From positions 189,920-253,919 of the forward strand of contig DASUEU010000085.1 of the NCBI GenBank assembly GCA_036274895.1: a stretch of 64,000 bases of DNA, read 5' to 3'. Of the stretch, positions 25,052 through 33,142 are shown in pieces; positions within the stretch are counted from its first letter, which is position 1; each line of letters begins with the position of its first letter. The DNA comes from CALMKX01 sp036274895 (GTDB lineage Bacteria > Acidobacteriota > Thermoanaerobaculia > Multivoradales > SZUA-115). The notes below the pieces were generated by a model. The model was not told where the DNA came from. It did no database searches and saw only the letters and a list, made by a program, of their open reading frames with translations. A program made the position numbers and the translations under genes.

Positions 25052-27325
25052 ATGGGCCACGCTGCCGATCCCTTCGCCGGTGCCGGGGCTGCCGCGGAGA
25101 GCACCTTCCACATCGCCGACTACCTCCAGATCCTGCAGCGGCACTGGCGGCTGATCGTTCTCGCCACCGTGCTCGCCGCGGGGGTGGGTGGCGTGCGCTA
25201 TGCGATGACACCGCGGGAGTACCGCGCCGAGACCCAGATCCAGATCGAGAGGCGCTCCCTCTCGACCCTCGCCACCACCTCGCAGAGCAGCAATCCCTGG
25301 CTCGAGAGCTGGTGGAACCTGGAGTACTACCCCACCCAGTACCGCCTCCTCCAGAGCCGCGGCCTCGCCGAGCGGGTGGTCAAGAACCTCCGTCTCTACG
25401 AGCAGCCGGGGTTCGGTGGCACCGCCGCCGCCAACGACGAGGCGGCCCTCGGCGCCCTGGCCGGGCAGCTGCTGGGCGGGCTCGAAGTGACACCCATCCC
25501 GAACACCCAACTGGTGGTGATCGCCTACCGCTCGCGGGACCCCAAGCTGGCGGCAGCCGTCGCGAACGGTTTCGCAGATGCCTTCATCGACTGGGGGATC
25601 GAGACCCGCACCGAGACCGTGGGCGCGGCCACGGACTTCCTGTCGACCCAGATCTCCGAGATCAAGCGCCAGCTCTTCGCCAAGGAAGCCGAGCTCCAGC
25701 GAGCGAGCGGCGGCACGGCGGTGGTCGGCGGCGAGCCGGCGGCCAACGTGGCGCAGGAGCGGATGGCGGCCCTCAACCAGAGCTACGTCACCGCCAAGGA
25801 CGATCGCATCTCGAAGGAGGCCCGCTACAGCGAGCTGCTGCGCACCAACAAGGATTCGATCGCCGCCAGCCTCGCCTCCCCGGCCTTGAGCCAGATGCGC
25901 TCCGAGCTGGCCGCCCTGGAGCGTGAGTACGAATCCGACCTCAAGACCTACCGCCCCGAGACCCAGCGCATGGTGGAGCGCCGGGCCAAGATCGAGCGCC
26001 AGCGGGAGAGCGTGCAGAGAGCCGTCGACGAGCTGGTGACGGCCGAGCGGGACCGGGCGCGCGCCGACTACCAGGAGGCCCAGCGCCGGGAGCAGCAGCT
26101 GGCCAACGAGATGAGCGCCCTGCGCGCCCAGAACGTAGAGGAGTCCTCGACCAACGTCGCCGTGGCCACCTTGAGCACCGAGATCGCCGACCTGCGCCAG
26201 ACTCTCTCGGAGCTGCAGCAACGCCAGACCGAGGCGTCGATGACCTCACGCCTCAAGGACACCCGGGAGTCGAACGTGAGGGTGGTGGACCGGGCCCTGG
26301 TACCGGGCGGGCCCTTCCGCCCCTCCTTGCGCCGCGAGGTGTCGGTGGGCCTGATGTTCGGCCTGATGCTCGGGCTCGGCCTGGTGGTCTTGATCGAGTT
26401 CATGGATCGCACCCTGAAGGAGCCCGAGGACGTCGAGAAGCTGCTCGGCCTGCCCACCCTGGCGGTCATCCCGGACGCCGCCGAGACCGGGCGGGGCGGC
26501 CGGCGCGGCTACGGCTATGGCTACGGGTACGGCTACGGCAGCTCGCGCCGGAAGAGCGCCCAGGCCCGGCCCCGGGACGCCGGCACCGGCGAGGAGACCG
26601 GCTCGATCGAGCTGCTCCCCCACCTGCGGCCCCGGCTGGCGATCGCCGAGACCTACCGTTCCCTGCGCACCGGCCTCCAGCTGGCGAGCGCCCACGAGCT
26701 CAAGGTGATCAGCCTGACCTCGGCCGAAAGCGGCGAGGGCAAGACCACCACCGCCGCCAACCTGGCGGTGGTCTTCGCCCAGCTCGGCCGACAGGTGCTG
26801 CTGATCGACGGCGACCTGCGCCGGCCGCGGCTGCACGAGATCATGAAGGTGTCCAACCGGGTCGGCCTGGTCAACCTGCTCACCGGCGGAGCCAACCGCG
26901 CCGACGAGGTCTTCGTGCGCACCCCGGTGCCCAACCTCTACCTGCTGCCCTCGGGGACCATCCCCCCCAACCCGGCGGAGCTGCTCGCGTCGGACCGCAT
27001 GCGCGACTTCATCCAGCACGTGCGCTCGCATTTCGACATCGTGCTGATCGACTCGCCGCCCACCCTGGCGGTCACCGACGCGGTGCTCATCGGCTCCCTG
27101 GCCGACGGGGTGCTGCTCTGCCTGCGCGCTGGCCGGGTCAACCGCGAGGACGCCCGCGCCTGCCGCGACCGCCTGGTGCGCGCCGAGCTGAAGATCCTGG
27201 GCACGGTGCTCAACGGCTACCGTGCCACCCAGGGCCGCTACGGCCGCCGCTACTACCGCTACTCGCCCGACAGCCGCGAGATCCCGGTGGCGGCCCTGCG
27301 CGACTCCAAGGACTCGGCCGCGTGA
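25052..27325 (+). CDS. Polysaccharide co-polymerase / tyrosine autokinase (Wzc type)
   Basis: 757 residues from ATG 25052, which has a GAAGGTG site. A TTG at 25022 overlapping the previous stop is possible but weaker. A Wzz domain with TM1 (about 37-55), a long periplasmic coiled coil (about 190-400) and TM2 (about 431-450) lead to the cytoplasmic BY-kinase: Walker A SAESGEGKTTT near 560, Walker A' LLIDGDLRRP near 583, Walker B VLIDSPP near 664. A C-terminal tyrosine cluster (RYGRRYYRY) is the usual autophosphorylation tail. Between TM2 and the kinase is an unusual Gly-Tyr run (GYGYGYGYGYG). Wzc controls chain length and export with Wza; the phosphatase encoded next resets it. Confidence 0.95.
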   Translation: MGHAADPFAGAGAAAESTFHIADYLQILQRHWRLIVLATVLAAGVGGVRYAMTPREYRAETQIQIERRSLSTLATTSQSSNPWLESWWNLEYYPTQYRLLQSRGLAERVVKNLRLYEQPGFGGTAAANDEAALGALAGQLLGGLEVTPIPNTQLVVIAYRSRDPKLAAAVANGFADAFIDWGIETRTETVGAATDFLSTQISEIKRQLFAKEAELQRASGGTAVVGGEPAANVAQERMAALNQSYVTAKDDRISKEARYSELLRTNKDSIAASLASPALSQMRSELAALEREYESDLKTYRPETQRMVERRAKIERQRESVQRAVDELVTAERDRARADYQEAQRREQQLANEMSALRAQNVEESSTNVAVATLSTEIADLRQTLSELQQRQTEASMTSRLKDTRESNVRVVDRALVPGGPFRPSLRREVSVGLMFGLMLGLGLVVLIEFMDRTLKEPEDVEKLLGLPTLAVIPDAAETGRGGRRGYGYGYGYGYGSSRRKSAQARPRDAGTGEETGSIELLPHLRPRLAIAETYRSLRTGLQLASAHELKVISLTSAESGEGKTTTAANLAVVFAQLGRQVLLIDGDLRRPRLHEIMKVSNRVGLVNLLTGGANRADEVFVRTPVPNLYLLPSGTIPPNPAELLASDRMRDFIQHVRSHFDIVLIDSPPTLAVTDAVLIGSLADGVLLCLRAGRVNREDARACRDRLVRAELKILGTVLNGYRATQGRYGRRYYRYSPDSREIPVAALRDSKDSAA

Positions 27326-28053
27326 TCGATCTGCACTGCCACATCCTGCCCGGGGTCGACGACGGCGCCATCGACTTCGACGAGGCGGTGGCGATGTGCC
27401 GCCTGGCCGCCGCCCGGGGCTGCGAGGAGATGGTGGCGACCCCCCACCAACGGCATCCGCGCTGGTGGAACGACGACCGCGCCCGGCTGGAGCGAGTCGT
27501 CCGCGAGCTCCAGAGCCGGGTGGGCCCGAGCCCCCGGCTGCACCTGGGGGCCGAGATCCGGTTGTGCTCCGGCTTGCTCGAGGAGGTCGAGGCCCTGCCC
27601 GGCGGCAGCCTCCTGCCGCTCGCCGGCTCCCGCTATCTGTTGCTCGAGCTGGACAGCGCCGGCCTGGGGCCGGACCCGTTCGAGATCGTCCACGAGGTCT
27701 CGGTCGCCGGGTGGCAGCCGATCATCGCCCACCCGGAGCTCTACCCCTGGCTGGTCGGCGAGCCCGGGCTCGCCGAACGGCTGGTCGAGCTGGGAGCTCG
27801 CCTCCAGGTGACCGGCATGAGCCTGACCGGAGGCTTCGGCCGCCGTGCCCAGGCCGCCTGCCGGGAGCTCATCGACGGCGGGCTGGTGGCTTTCGTGGCC
27901 AGCGACGCCCACGGCCTCGTCACCCGGCCCCCGGGCCTCGCCCAGGCTTACACCCTGCTCGCCGCTTCCTGGGGGGAGGAGGTCGCCCAAGCCCTCACCC
28001 GCAGCAACGCCGCGGCGGTGATCGCCAACCGCCCCCTGCCCTTGGCCGCCTGA
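27322..28053 (+). CDS. PHP-family protein-tyrosine phosphatase (CpsB/YwqE type)
   Basis: 243 residues starting at GTG 27322, which overlaps the Wzc stop (GTGA). The N-terminal metal motif DLHCHILPGVDDG and later ATPH, LELD, AHPELYPW and ASDAHGL supply the histidines and aspartates of the PHP trinuclear Mn site. CpsB/YwqE enzymes remove phosphate from the tyrosine tail of Wzc-type kinases, and tight coupling to the kinase gene supports that role. Confidence 0.93.
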   Translation: MIDLHCHILPGVDDGAIDFDEAVAMCRLAAARGCEEMVATPHQRHPRWWNDDRARLERVVRELQSRVGPSPRLHLGAEIRLCSGLLEEVEALPGGSLLPLAGSRYLLLELDSAGLGPDPFEIVHEVSVAGWQPIIAHPELYPWLVGEPGLAERLVELGARLQVTGMSLTGGFGRRAQAACRELIDGGLVAFVASDAHGLVTRPPGLAQAYTLLAASWGEEVAQALTRSNAAAVIANRPLPLAA

Positions 28054-28061
28054 GATCCGCG

Positions 28062-29441
28062 ATGATGCCGCTCCACCGCGCCCTGACCGCCTTCGCCCTG
28101 CTGGCCGTGGGACTGGCGCAGTGGCCGGCGGCGCCCGCTCTGGCCCAGGGCGCCTCGATCGATCCTTTCTACACCGACCAACTGGAGGAGGGAATCCGCG
28201 CCCTCGCCGAGAGCGATGCCCGCTCCGCGGTCCGCTCCCTGCGGGTGGCCTGCTTTGGGCTCCTCGACCAGCCCGAGGTGCTCGGCAGGGGCTTGGCCTA
28301 CCTCGGCGTGGCCCAGGGCCGGGTCGAGGACAAGGATGGCTTCGTCGAGACCTGGCGCCGCCTGGTGACGGTCGAGCAGCGCTTTCAGGGATTCAGCCGA
28401 GCGACCCTGGCGACGGCGGTCCGCAGCGAGCTCGAGGCCTTCCTGGTGCGCTTCATCCCCGAAGAGCAGCTCGCTTCGGTGCCGGCCTTCTCCGGCCTGG
28501 CCGGGCGGCGGAGGGTGGCCCGCCTCGAGCGCCTGCCAGCCAGGGAACGTCGCAGCGAGCTCGAGGCGTTGATCTCCGCCCAGCCGAAGGAGCCCGCCTA
28601 TCGCCTGGGCCTGGCCGCCCTGGAGCTCGAGGACGGCAAGCCCGCCGAGGCATTGCGCCATGCCGCGGCCGCCCTCGAGCTCGACCCGGCCTCGAACGAA
28701 GCCCTGTGCCTGCGCGGCCTCGCCTCGGCCGGCCAGGGCCATGCCTCCTGCGCCGCGGCCGTGGCCGATCTCGAGCGCTGTGCCGAGAAGGGGCGCGAGC
28801 CGGCACTGGCCGCCGCCCTGCTGTCCTGCCGCATCGTGCTCTCCCAACGGGCCGAGGCCGAGAGCTTCCTCGCCTCCCTGCCCCTCGATCTGCGCACGGA
28901 CAAGGAGGTCGCCCGGCTCGCCAAACAGCTCGAGCGGCAGGCTCCGGCTCGCAGCAGCCCCGCCCCGGCCGAGCCCGGCGTCCCGCTGGCGGCTGAGCCG
29001 CCGAAGCCCCAGCCGGCACCTGCCGGGCCGGTCAAGGTCGTCGCCGCGCCGGCCCTCACACCGGCCGAGGTGGAGACCCTGAGCCGCGTGCGGGAGAACC
29101 TCAAGACCATTCGCCAGGCGGGCGACCTCGCCTTGCCGCTGAGCCAGGTAGCGGCGGTGGCCCAGGCCCATCCGGAGCACACCGAGACCCAGCTGCTCGC
29201 CGCCGAGATCGCCTACCGGGCCTCGCGCTGGAACGAGGCGGCCCAGTTCTTCCGCCAGGCCGGGATCGGCAGCACGCAGAAGCCGGACCTGCTCTTCTAC
29301 ATGGCGGTGTCGTTCTACGAGTCGGGAGACCGAGAAGCTGCGGCGGCGGCTTTGGAACGCTGCCTGCCGCGGCTCCAGCGGACCCCTTTTGTCGAGGAGT
29401 ACCGGCGCAAGATCCAGGGAGCCGAAGGGACCTCGCCCTGA
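28062..29441 (+). CDS. Exported TPR-repeat protein of the polysaccharide export operon
   Basis: 459 residues with a signal peptide (residues 1-29, ALAQG). The first half is helical (DPFYTDQLEEGIRALAESDARSAVRSLRVACF), then has TPR-like pairs (YRLGLAALELEDGKPAEALRHAAAALELDPASNEALCLRG). A Pro/Ala-rich linker lies near 300-345, with a second TPR-like block at the C-terminus. No catalytic residues are recognised. It follows the CpsB-type gene by 8 bp and is likely part of the same operon. A periplasmic scaffold for the export machine is a reasonable inference. Confidence 0.75.
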   Translation: MMPLHRALTAFALLAVGLAQWPAAPALAQGASIDPFYTDQLEEGIRALAESDARSAVRSLRVACFGLLDQPEVLGRGLAYLGVAQGRVEDKDGFVETWRRLVTVEQRFQGFSRATLATAVRSELEAFLVRFIPEEQLASVPAFSGLAGRRRVARLERLPARERRSELEALISAQPKEPAYRLGLAALELEDGKPAEALRHAAAALELDPASNEALCLRGLASAGQGHASCAAAVADLERCAEKGREPALAAALLSCRIVLSQRAEAESFLASLPLDLRTDKEVARLAKQLERQAPARSSPAPAEPGVPLAAEPPKPQPAPAGPVKVVAAPALTPAEVETLSRVRENLKTIRQAGDLALPLSQVAAVAQAHPEHTETQLLAAEIAYRASRWNEAAQFFRQAGIGSTQKPDLLFYMAVSFYESGDREAAAAALERCLPRLQRTPFVEEYRRKIQGAEGTSP

Positions 29442-29460
29442 TGGCAGCGGTTCCAGGCCG

Positions 29461-29489
29461 TTGACGGGGCGCGTTGATGCGCCTACAGT
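29461..29489 (+). promoter_or_regulatory. Sigma70-like promoter with palindromic spacer
   Basis: TTGACG at 29461-29466, a 17-bp spacer, and TACAGT at 29484-29489 make one of the best consensus-like promoters in the window. The spacer contains the inverted repeat GGCGC-gttgat-GCGCC, a possible operator. It drives the exported-protein gene starting at 29516, whose SD (AAGGAGGAG) lies just downstream. Confidence 0.6.
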
Positions 29490-29515
29490 AACGATGGAGT
29501 CAAGGAGGAGATCAA

Positions 29516-30172
29516 ATGTCCATTAGGAGTCTGCTGGCGTGCGGACTGTTCGTGTCGGCCGGAGCGGCCGCGGCCCAGACACCGCTAGTGACGACCCCCG
29601 ACGTCGCTTGTTTCCCGATCGCCGACAACCAGGTCGTCACCGCCACGGTCAAGCCCGAGGTGGGGGGCGCCTCGGTGCGCATCTACTTCCGGTGGAACGA
29701 GCACGGTGCCATGTACTACGTCGACATGGTGGCCGCTGGGGCAGGCTCCTACTGGGGCCTGCCGGCCAAGGCCGAGCCGCGCAACGAGCGCATCGAGTAT
29801 TACGTCAGCGTGGTCGATCCCTACGGCAAAACGCTCGCCAAGTCCGAGACCAAGTTCTCGGTGGTGCGCGACGACTGCGAGCCCAGCTTTTCCTCCGATC
29901 CCAAGCTCGCCGCCCGCCAGCAGGGCCTGGCCAACAACCTGGTGATCGGCGAGACGGTCGCCGCCCAGGAGGGCAAGCGGGTGCTCGGCTTCCTCTGCGA
30001 CGGCGTCGTCACCCGCATCAACGCGGACGGCATCATGCGTCCCGATGAGGTCTGCCGCGGCTGTGTCATCCCGTGGTGGACCAAGCAGGAATTCATCGGC
30101 GCCGCGATGCTGGTTCCGGCTACCCTGATCATCATCGACGAGCCGCCGGAACCTTCGCGGTCCCGACCGTAG
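29516..30172 (+). CDS. Small exported protein of unknown function
   Basis: 218 residues. ATG 29516 has the strongest Shine-Dalgarno seen here (AAGGAGGAG), suggesting high expression from the promoter at 29461. A signal peptide (residues 1-20, AAAAQ) precedes a beta-rich segment (VTATVKPEVGGASVRIYFRWNEH...IEYYVSVVDPYGK), Ig-like in character. The C-terminal region has four Cys (ATVK region to CRGCVIPWW) and a hydrophobic stretch (FIGAAMLVPATLIII) that could be a membrane anchor. No family is recognised. Confidence 0.75.
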   Translation: MSIRSLLACGLFVSAGAAAAQTPLVTTPDVACFPIADNQVVTATVKPEVGGASVRIYFRWNEHGAMYYVDMVAAGAGSYWGLPAKAEPRNERIEYYVSVVDPYGKTLAKSETKFSVVRDDCEPSFSSDPKLAARQQGLANNLVIGETVAAQEGKRVLGFLCDGVVTRINADGIMRPDEVCRGCVIPWWTKQEFIGAAMLVPATLIIIDEPPEPSRSRP

Positions 30173-30174
30173 GG

Positions 30175-31290
30175 GTGCCTCGGCGCGATCTCATCCTGGT
30201 CACCGCCGGCCTCGGCCTCGACGGCGGCGGCCGGGCCGTGGTCGGGCGCCTGCTCGCCACCGCCGGCGCGAAATGGGCAGCCGGCCGAGGCGTAGGCTTC
30301 TCGGTGCTCGCCCTCACTGACGATCAACCCCTTCTCGAGCCTCTGCGCTGGTGCGGATTCGGCGGCAGCCGAGCCCGCCTCTCCGCAGCGGTCTGGGCGG
30401 CGCAGACCCGGCCCGGGCAACGGCCGGCGCTGGTCTTCGACCTCCTCGGCCTGGCCCGCACCCAGGCCCTCTTGCCGGCGTTTTTCGCCGGCCCCCACGC
30501 CCTCTTCCTGCTCGGCATCGAGGTCTGGCGACCCCTCTCCTGGCTGCACCGTCGGGCCCTGCTGCGCGCCCGCCGAGTTCTCGCCATCTCGCGCTTCACC
30601 CTCGAGCGGGCCGCGCCTTTCCTGCCCCCGACCCTCCGCCCTGCCGAGGTCCTACCGCTCGCTCTCGAGCAGCGTGCGCCCACCGCCGAGCCGGACGCCG
30701 CGCTGCTCGCGAGCCTGGGCCGGGGCTTCGTGCTCTCGGTCGGTCGGATGAGCGCGAGCGAGCGCTACAAGGGCCACGACGAGCTGCTCGAAGCCTGGGG
30801 CCGGCTGGGCGAGACCCGGCCCGACGCCCGGCTGGTGGTGGCCGGCGGCGGGGACGACCGCCCGCGCCTCGAAGCCCGGGCCGCCGAGCTGGGGCTCGGG
30901 GGCCGGGTGCGCTTCACCGGCTTCATCGACGAGGCCACCCTGGCCGAGCTCTACAGGCGGGCCGGGGTCTTCACCATGGTCTCGACCGGGGAGGGCTTCG
31001 GCCTGGTCTACCTCGAAGCCATGCGTGCCGGCGTGCCCTGCGTGGCCGCCCGCGGCTCGGCCGCGGCCGAGATCATCGAGCCCGGCACCACCGGCCTGCT
31101 GGTGCCGGCCGGCTCGCCCGCCGAGCTGGCCGGGGCCCTCGACCGCCTGCTGGGCGATCCCGCCACCGCCGCCCGGATGGGCGAGGCGGGACGACGCCAC
31201 CACGCCGCGGAGCTCAGCCTCGCGCGCTTCGAGGCCCGCCTGGGGACCGTGCTCGACGAGCTGACGGAGGTGCGCCGTGTGCGGGATTAA
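30175..31290 (+). CDS. Glycosyltransferase, GT4-like
   Basis: 371 residues from GTG 30175, 2 bp after the previous stop. The GT-B fold is visible: an N-terminal domain without signal, FVLSVGRMSASERYKGHDELLEAW starting the nucleotide-sugar domain, GGGDDRPRLEARAAELGL, and the GT4 signature EGFGLVYLEAMRAGVPCVAA with the conserved Glu pair. It transfers an activated sugar to a lipid-linked intermediate in the cytoplasm. Its 3' end overlaps the AsnB-like gene by 14 bp. Donor and acceptor are unknown. Confidence 0.9.
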   Translation: MPRRDLILVTAGLGLDGGGRAVVGRLLATAGAKWAAGRGVGFSVLALTDDQPLLEPLRWCGFGGSRARLSAAVWAAQTRPGQRPALVFDLLGLARTQALLPAFFAGPHALFLLGIEVWRPLSWLHRRALLRARRVLAISRFTLERAAPFLPPTLRPAEVLPLALEQRAPTAEPDAALLASLGRGFVLSVGRMSASERYKGHDELLEAWGRLGETRPDARLVVAGGGDDRPRLEARAAELGLGGRVRFTGFIDEATLAELYRRAGVFTMVSTGEGFGLVYLEAMRAGVPCVAARGSAAAEIIEPGTTGLLVPAGSPAELAGALDRLLGDPATAARMGEAGRRHHAAELSLARFEARLGTVLDELTEVRRVRD

Positions 31291-33142
31291 CGGCCTCTTG
31301 CGCCTCCATCCCGACGCCCCGGAGATCGACCCCGCTGAGCTCGTCGCCTGCCGCGAGGCCATGGCCCGGCGCGGGCCGGACGATGCCGGGCAGTGGGTGT
31401 CCCCGGGAGGCCGGGTGGCTCTCGGCCATCGCCGGCTCTCGATCCTCGACCTCTCCGCCGCCGGCCACCAGCCGATGTCGTCTCCGGACGGCCGCACCTG
31501 GATCGTCTTCAACGGCGAGATCTTCAACTTCCGGGCCCTGCGTGCCGAGCTTCTGGCCCAGGGCGAGCGCTTCACCACCGAGAGCGACACCGAGGTGGTG
31601 CTGGCCCTCCATGCCCGGTTCGGGGCGGAGATGCTCGGCCGTCTGCGCGGCATGTTTGCCCTGGCGATCTGGGACGATCGCGAGCAGACGCTGCTGCTCG
31701 CCCGCGACCCTTCCGGCATCAAGCCGCTCTACTACTCGACCGAGGGCGGGGTGCTGCGCTTCGCCTCGCAGGTCAAGGCCCTGCTGGCGGGAGGCAAGCT
31801 GCGGAGGGACGTCGAGCCCGCGGGCCTCGCCGGCTTCCTGCTCTGGGGCTCGGTGCCCGAGCCGTGGACCTTCCGGCGCGGGATCCTCCAGCTGCCGGCC
31901 GGGCACTTTCTGGTGGTCGGAGGAGAGGGAGCGGGCAGTCCCGGGGCGGGGAGACCCCGCCCCTACAGGTCGCCGGAGCCGTTCGAGACGCCCGGGCCGA
32001 CCAACCTGACGGCAGCGCTCGAGGGCTCCGTGGCGGCCCACCTGGTCTCGGACGTGCCGGTGGCGGTGTTCCTGTCGGCCGGCCTCGACTCGAGCCTGGT
32101 CGCTGCCCTGGCGCGCCGCCTCTCCCCCGAGCCACCGATCACCTTCACCCTGTCGTTCGACCTGCTGGCCGGCACCCCTCTCGACGAGGCTCCCCTCGCC
32201 CGCGAGACGGCCCGCGTGCTGGGCACCCGTCACGTCGAGCGGCGGGTCGGGCGGGGAGTCTTCGAGGCTCTGTGGGCGGACGCGTTGGCGGCCATGGACC
32301 AGCCCTCGATCGACGGCTTCAACACCTTCCTGGTCAGCCGCATGGCCCACGAGGTGGGGATCAAGGTGGCCCTGTCCGGCCTCGGGGGGGACGAGCTGTT
32401 CGGCAGCTATCCGTCGTTCCGGGACGTGCCCCGCTGGCACCAGGCGGCCCGGCTCGCCGCCGCCCTGCCCGGCCTCGGCCCCCTGTGGCCGACCCTGACC
32501 CGCCCCCTCGCCGGCAGGCGGCCCAAGCTTCCCGGCCTGCTGCGCTATGGGCGCAGCTTCGAGGGCGCCTATTACCTGCGCCGTGCCCTCTTCCTCCCCG
32601 AGGAGCTACCGGCCCTGATCGGCAGGGACCGGGCCGAGGAGGGCCTGCGGGCCTACGACCCCCTCGCCGACGCCACCGGCCAGCTGCGGACCTTCCTGGC
32701 CAGGCGCTCCCTCGCCGAACGGGCCGAAGCCGCCGGCTGGGTGGCCGTGCACGCCCTGGAGTCCTCCCTCTACCTGCGCAACCAGCTGCTGCGGGACGCC
32801 GACTGGGCCTCGATGGCCCACTCCCTCGAGCTGCGGGTGCCGCTGGTCGATGCCTGGCTCGAGGCCCACGTGCTGGCGGCGATCTTCGCCCGAGACCCGG
32901 GCCGGGCCGCCCTCGAGGGCGTGCCGTTCCCGCCCTGGCGCAGCAAGCGCGAGGTGGTGCGCGCCGCGGCTCCCGAGCTGCCGGCGGCCCTCTTCGAGCG
33001 GCCGAAGACGGGCTTCTACATCCCGATCAGCGAGTGGGCGAGCGGCGCCGGCCGCCCCCTGCCCGGCCACGCCCGGGGCAGCGGCTCGCGCCGCCTCGCC
33101 CTGGCCGTGGCCGAGGCTTTCGGAGCCCTGCCCGGTGGCTGA
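31277..33142 (+). CDS. Asparagine synthetase (glutamine-hydrolysing) family amidotransferase
   Basis: 621 residues starting GTG 31277 (MCGING). Cys2 is the N-terminal nucleophile of the glutaminase domain (RRGPDDAGQW, HRRLSILDLS, NGEIFNF). The synthetase domain has the PP-loop as SAGLDSS near 267 (usual SGGLDSS) and LSGLGGDELFG near 368. In polysaccharide loci AsnB-like enzymes often amidate sugars or uronic acids rather than make asparagine (WbpS/VioC-type precedent); which applies here is open. The interdomain linker at about residues 220-235 (GSPGAGRPRPYRSPEP) is encoded by a palindromic repeat that also occurs between genes elsewhere in the window. Confidence 0.9.
   Translation: MCGINGLLRLHPDAPEIDPAELVACREAMARRGPDDAGQWVSPGGRVALGHRRLSILDLSAAGHQPMSSPDGRTWIVFNGEIFNFRALRAELLAQGERFTTESDTEVVLALHARFGAEMLGRLRGMFALAIWDDREQTLLLARDPSGIKPLYYSTEGGVLRFASQVKALLAGGKLRRDVEPAGLAGFLLWGSVPEPWTFRRGILQLPAGHFLVVGGEGAGSPGAGRPRPYRSPEPFETPGPTNLTAALEGSVAAHLVSDVPVAVFLSAGLDSSLVAALARRLSPEPPITFTLSFDLLAGTPLDEAPLARETARVLGTRHVERRVGRGVFEALWADALAAMDQPSIDGFNTFLVSRMAHEVGIKVALSGLGGDELFGSYPSFRDVPRWHQAARLAAALPGLGPLWPTLTRPLAGRRPKLPGLLRYGRSFEGAYYLRRALFLPEELPALIGRDRAEEGLRAYDPLADATGQLRTFLARRSLAERAEAAGWVAVHALESSLYLRNQLLRDADWASMAHSLELRVPLVDAWLEAHVLAAIFARDPGRAALEGVPFPPWRSKREVVRAAAPELPAALFERPKTGFYIPISEWASGAGRPLPGHARGSGSRRLALAVAEAFGALPGG
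31941..31969. repeat. Palindromic repeat (family C) inside the asparagine synthetase-like gene
   Basis: CGGGGCGGGGAGACCCCGCCCC followed by TACAG is the reverse complement of a CTGTAGGGGCG...CGCCCC unit. The same unit appears right at the stop of the dehydrogenase gene (50931-50956) and in variant form at the epimerase stop (61232). Here it is read in frame and forms part of the linker between the two enzyme domains. Confidence 0.65.
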
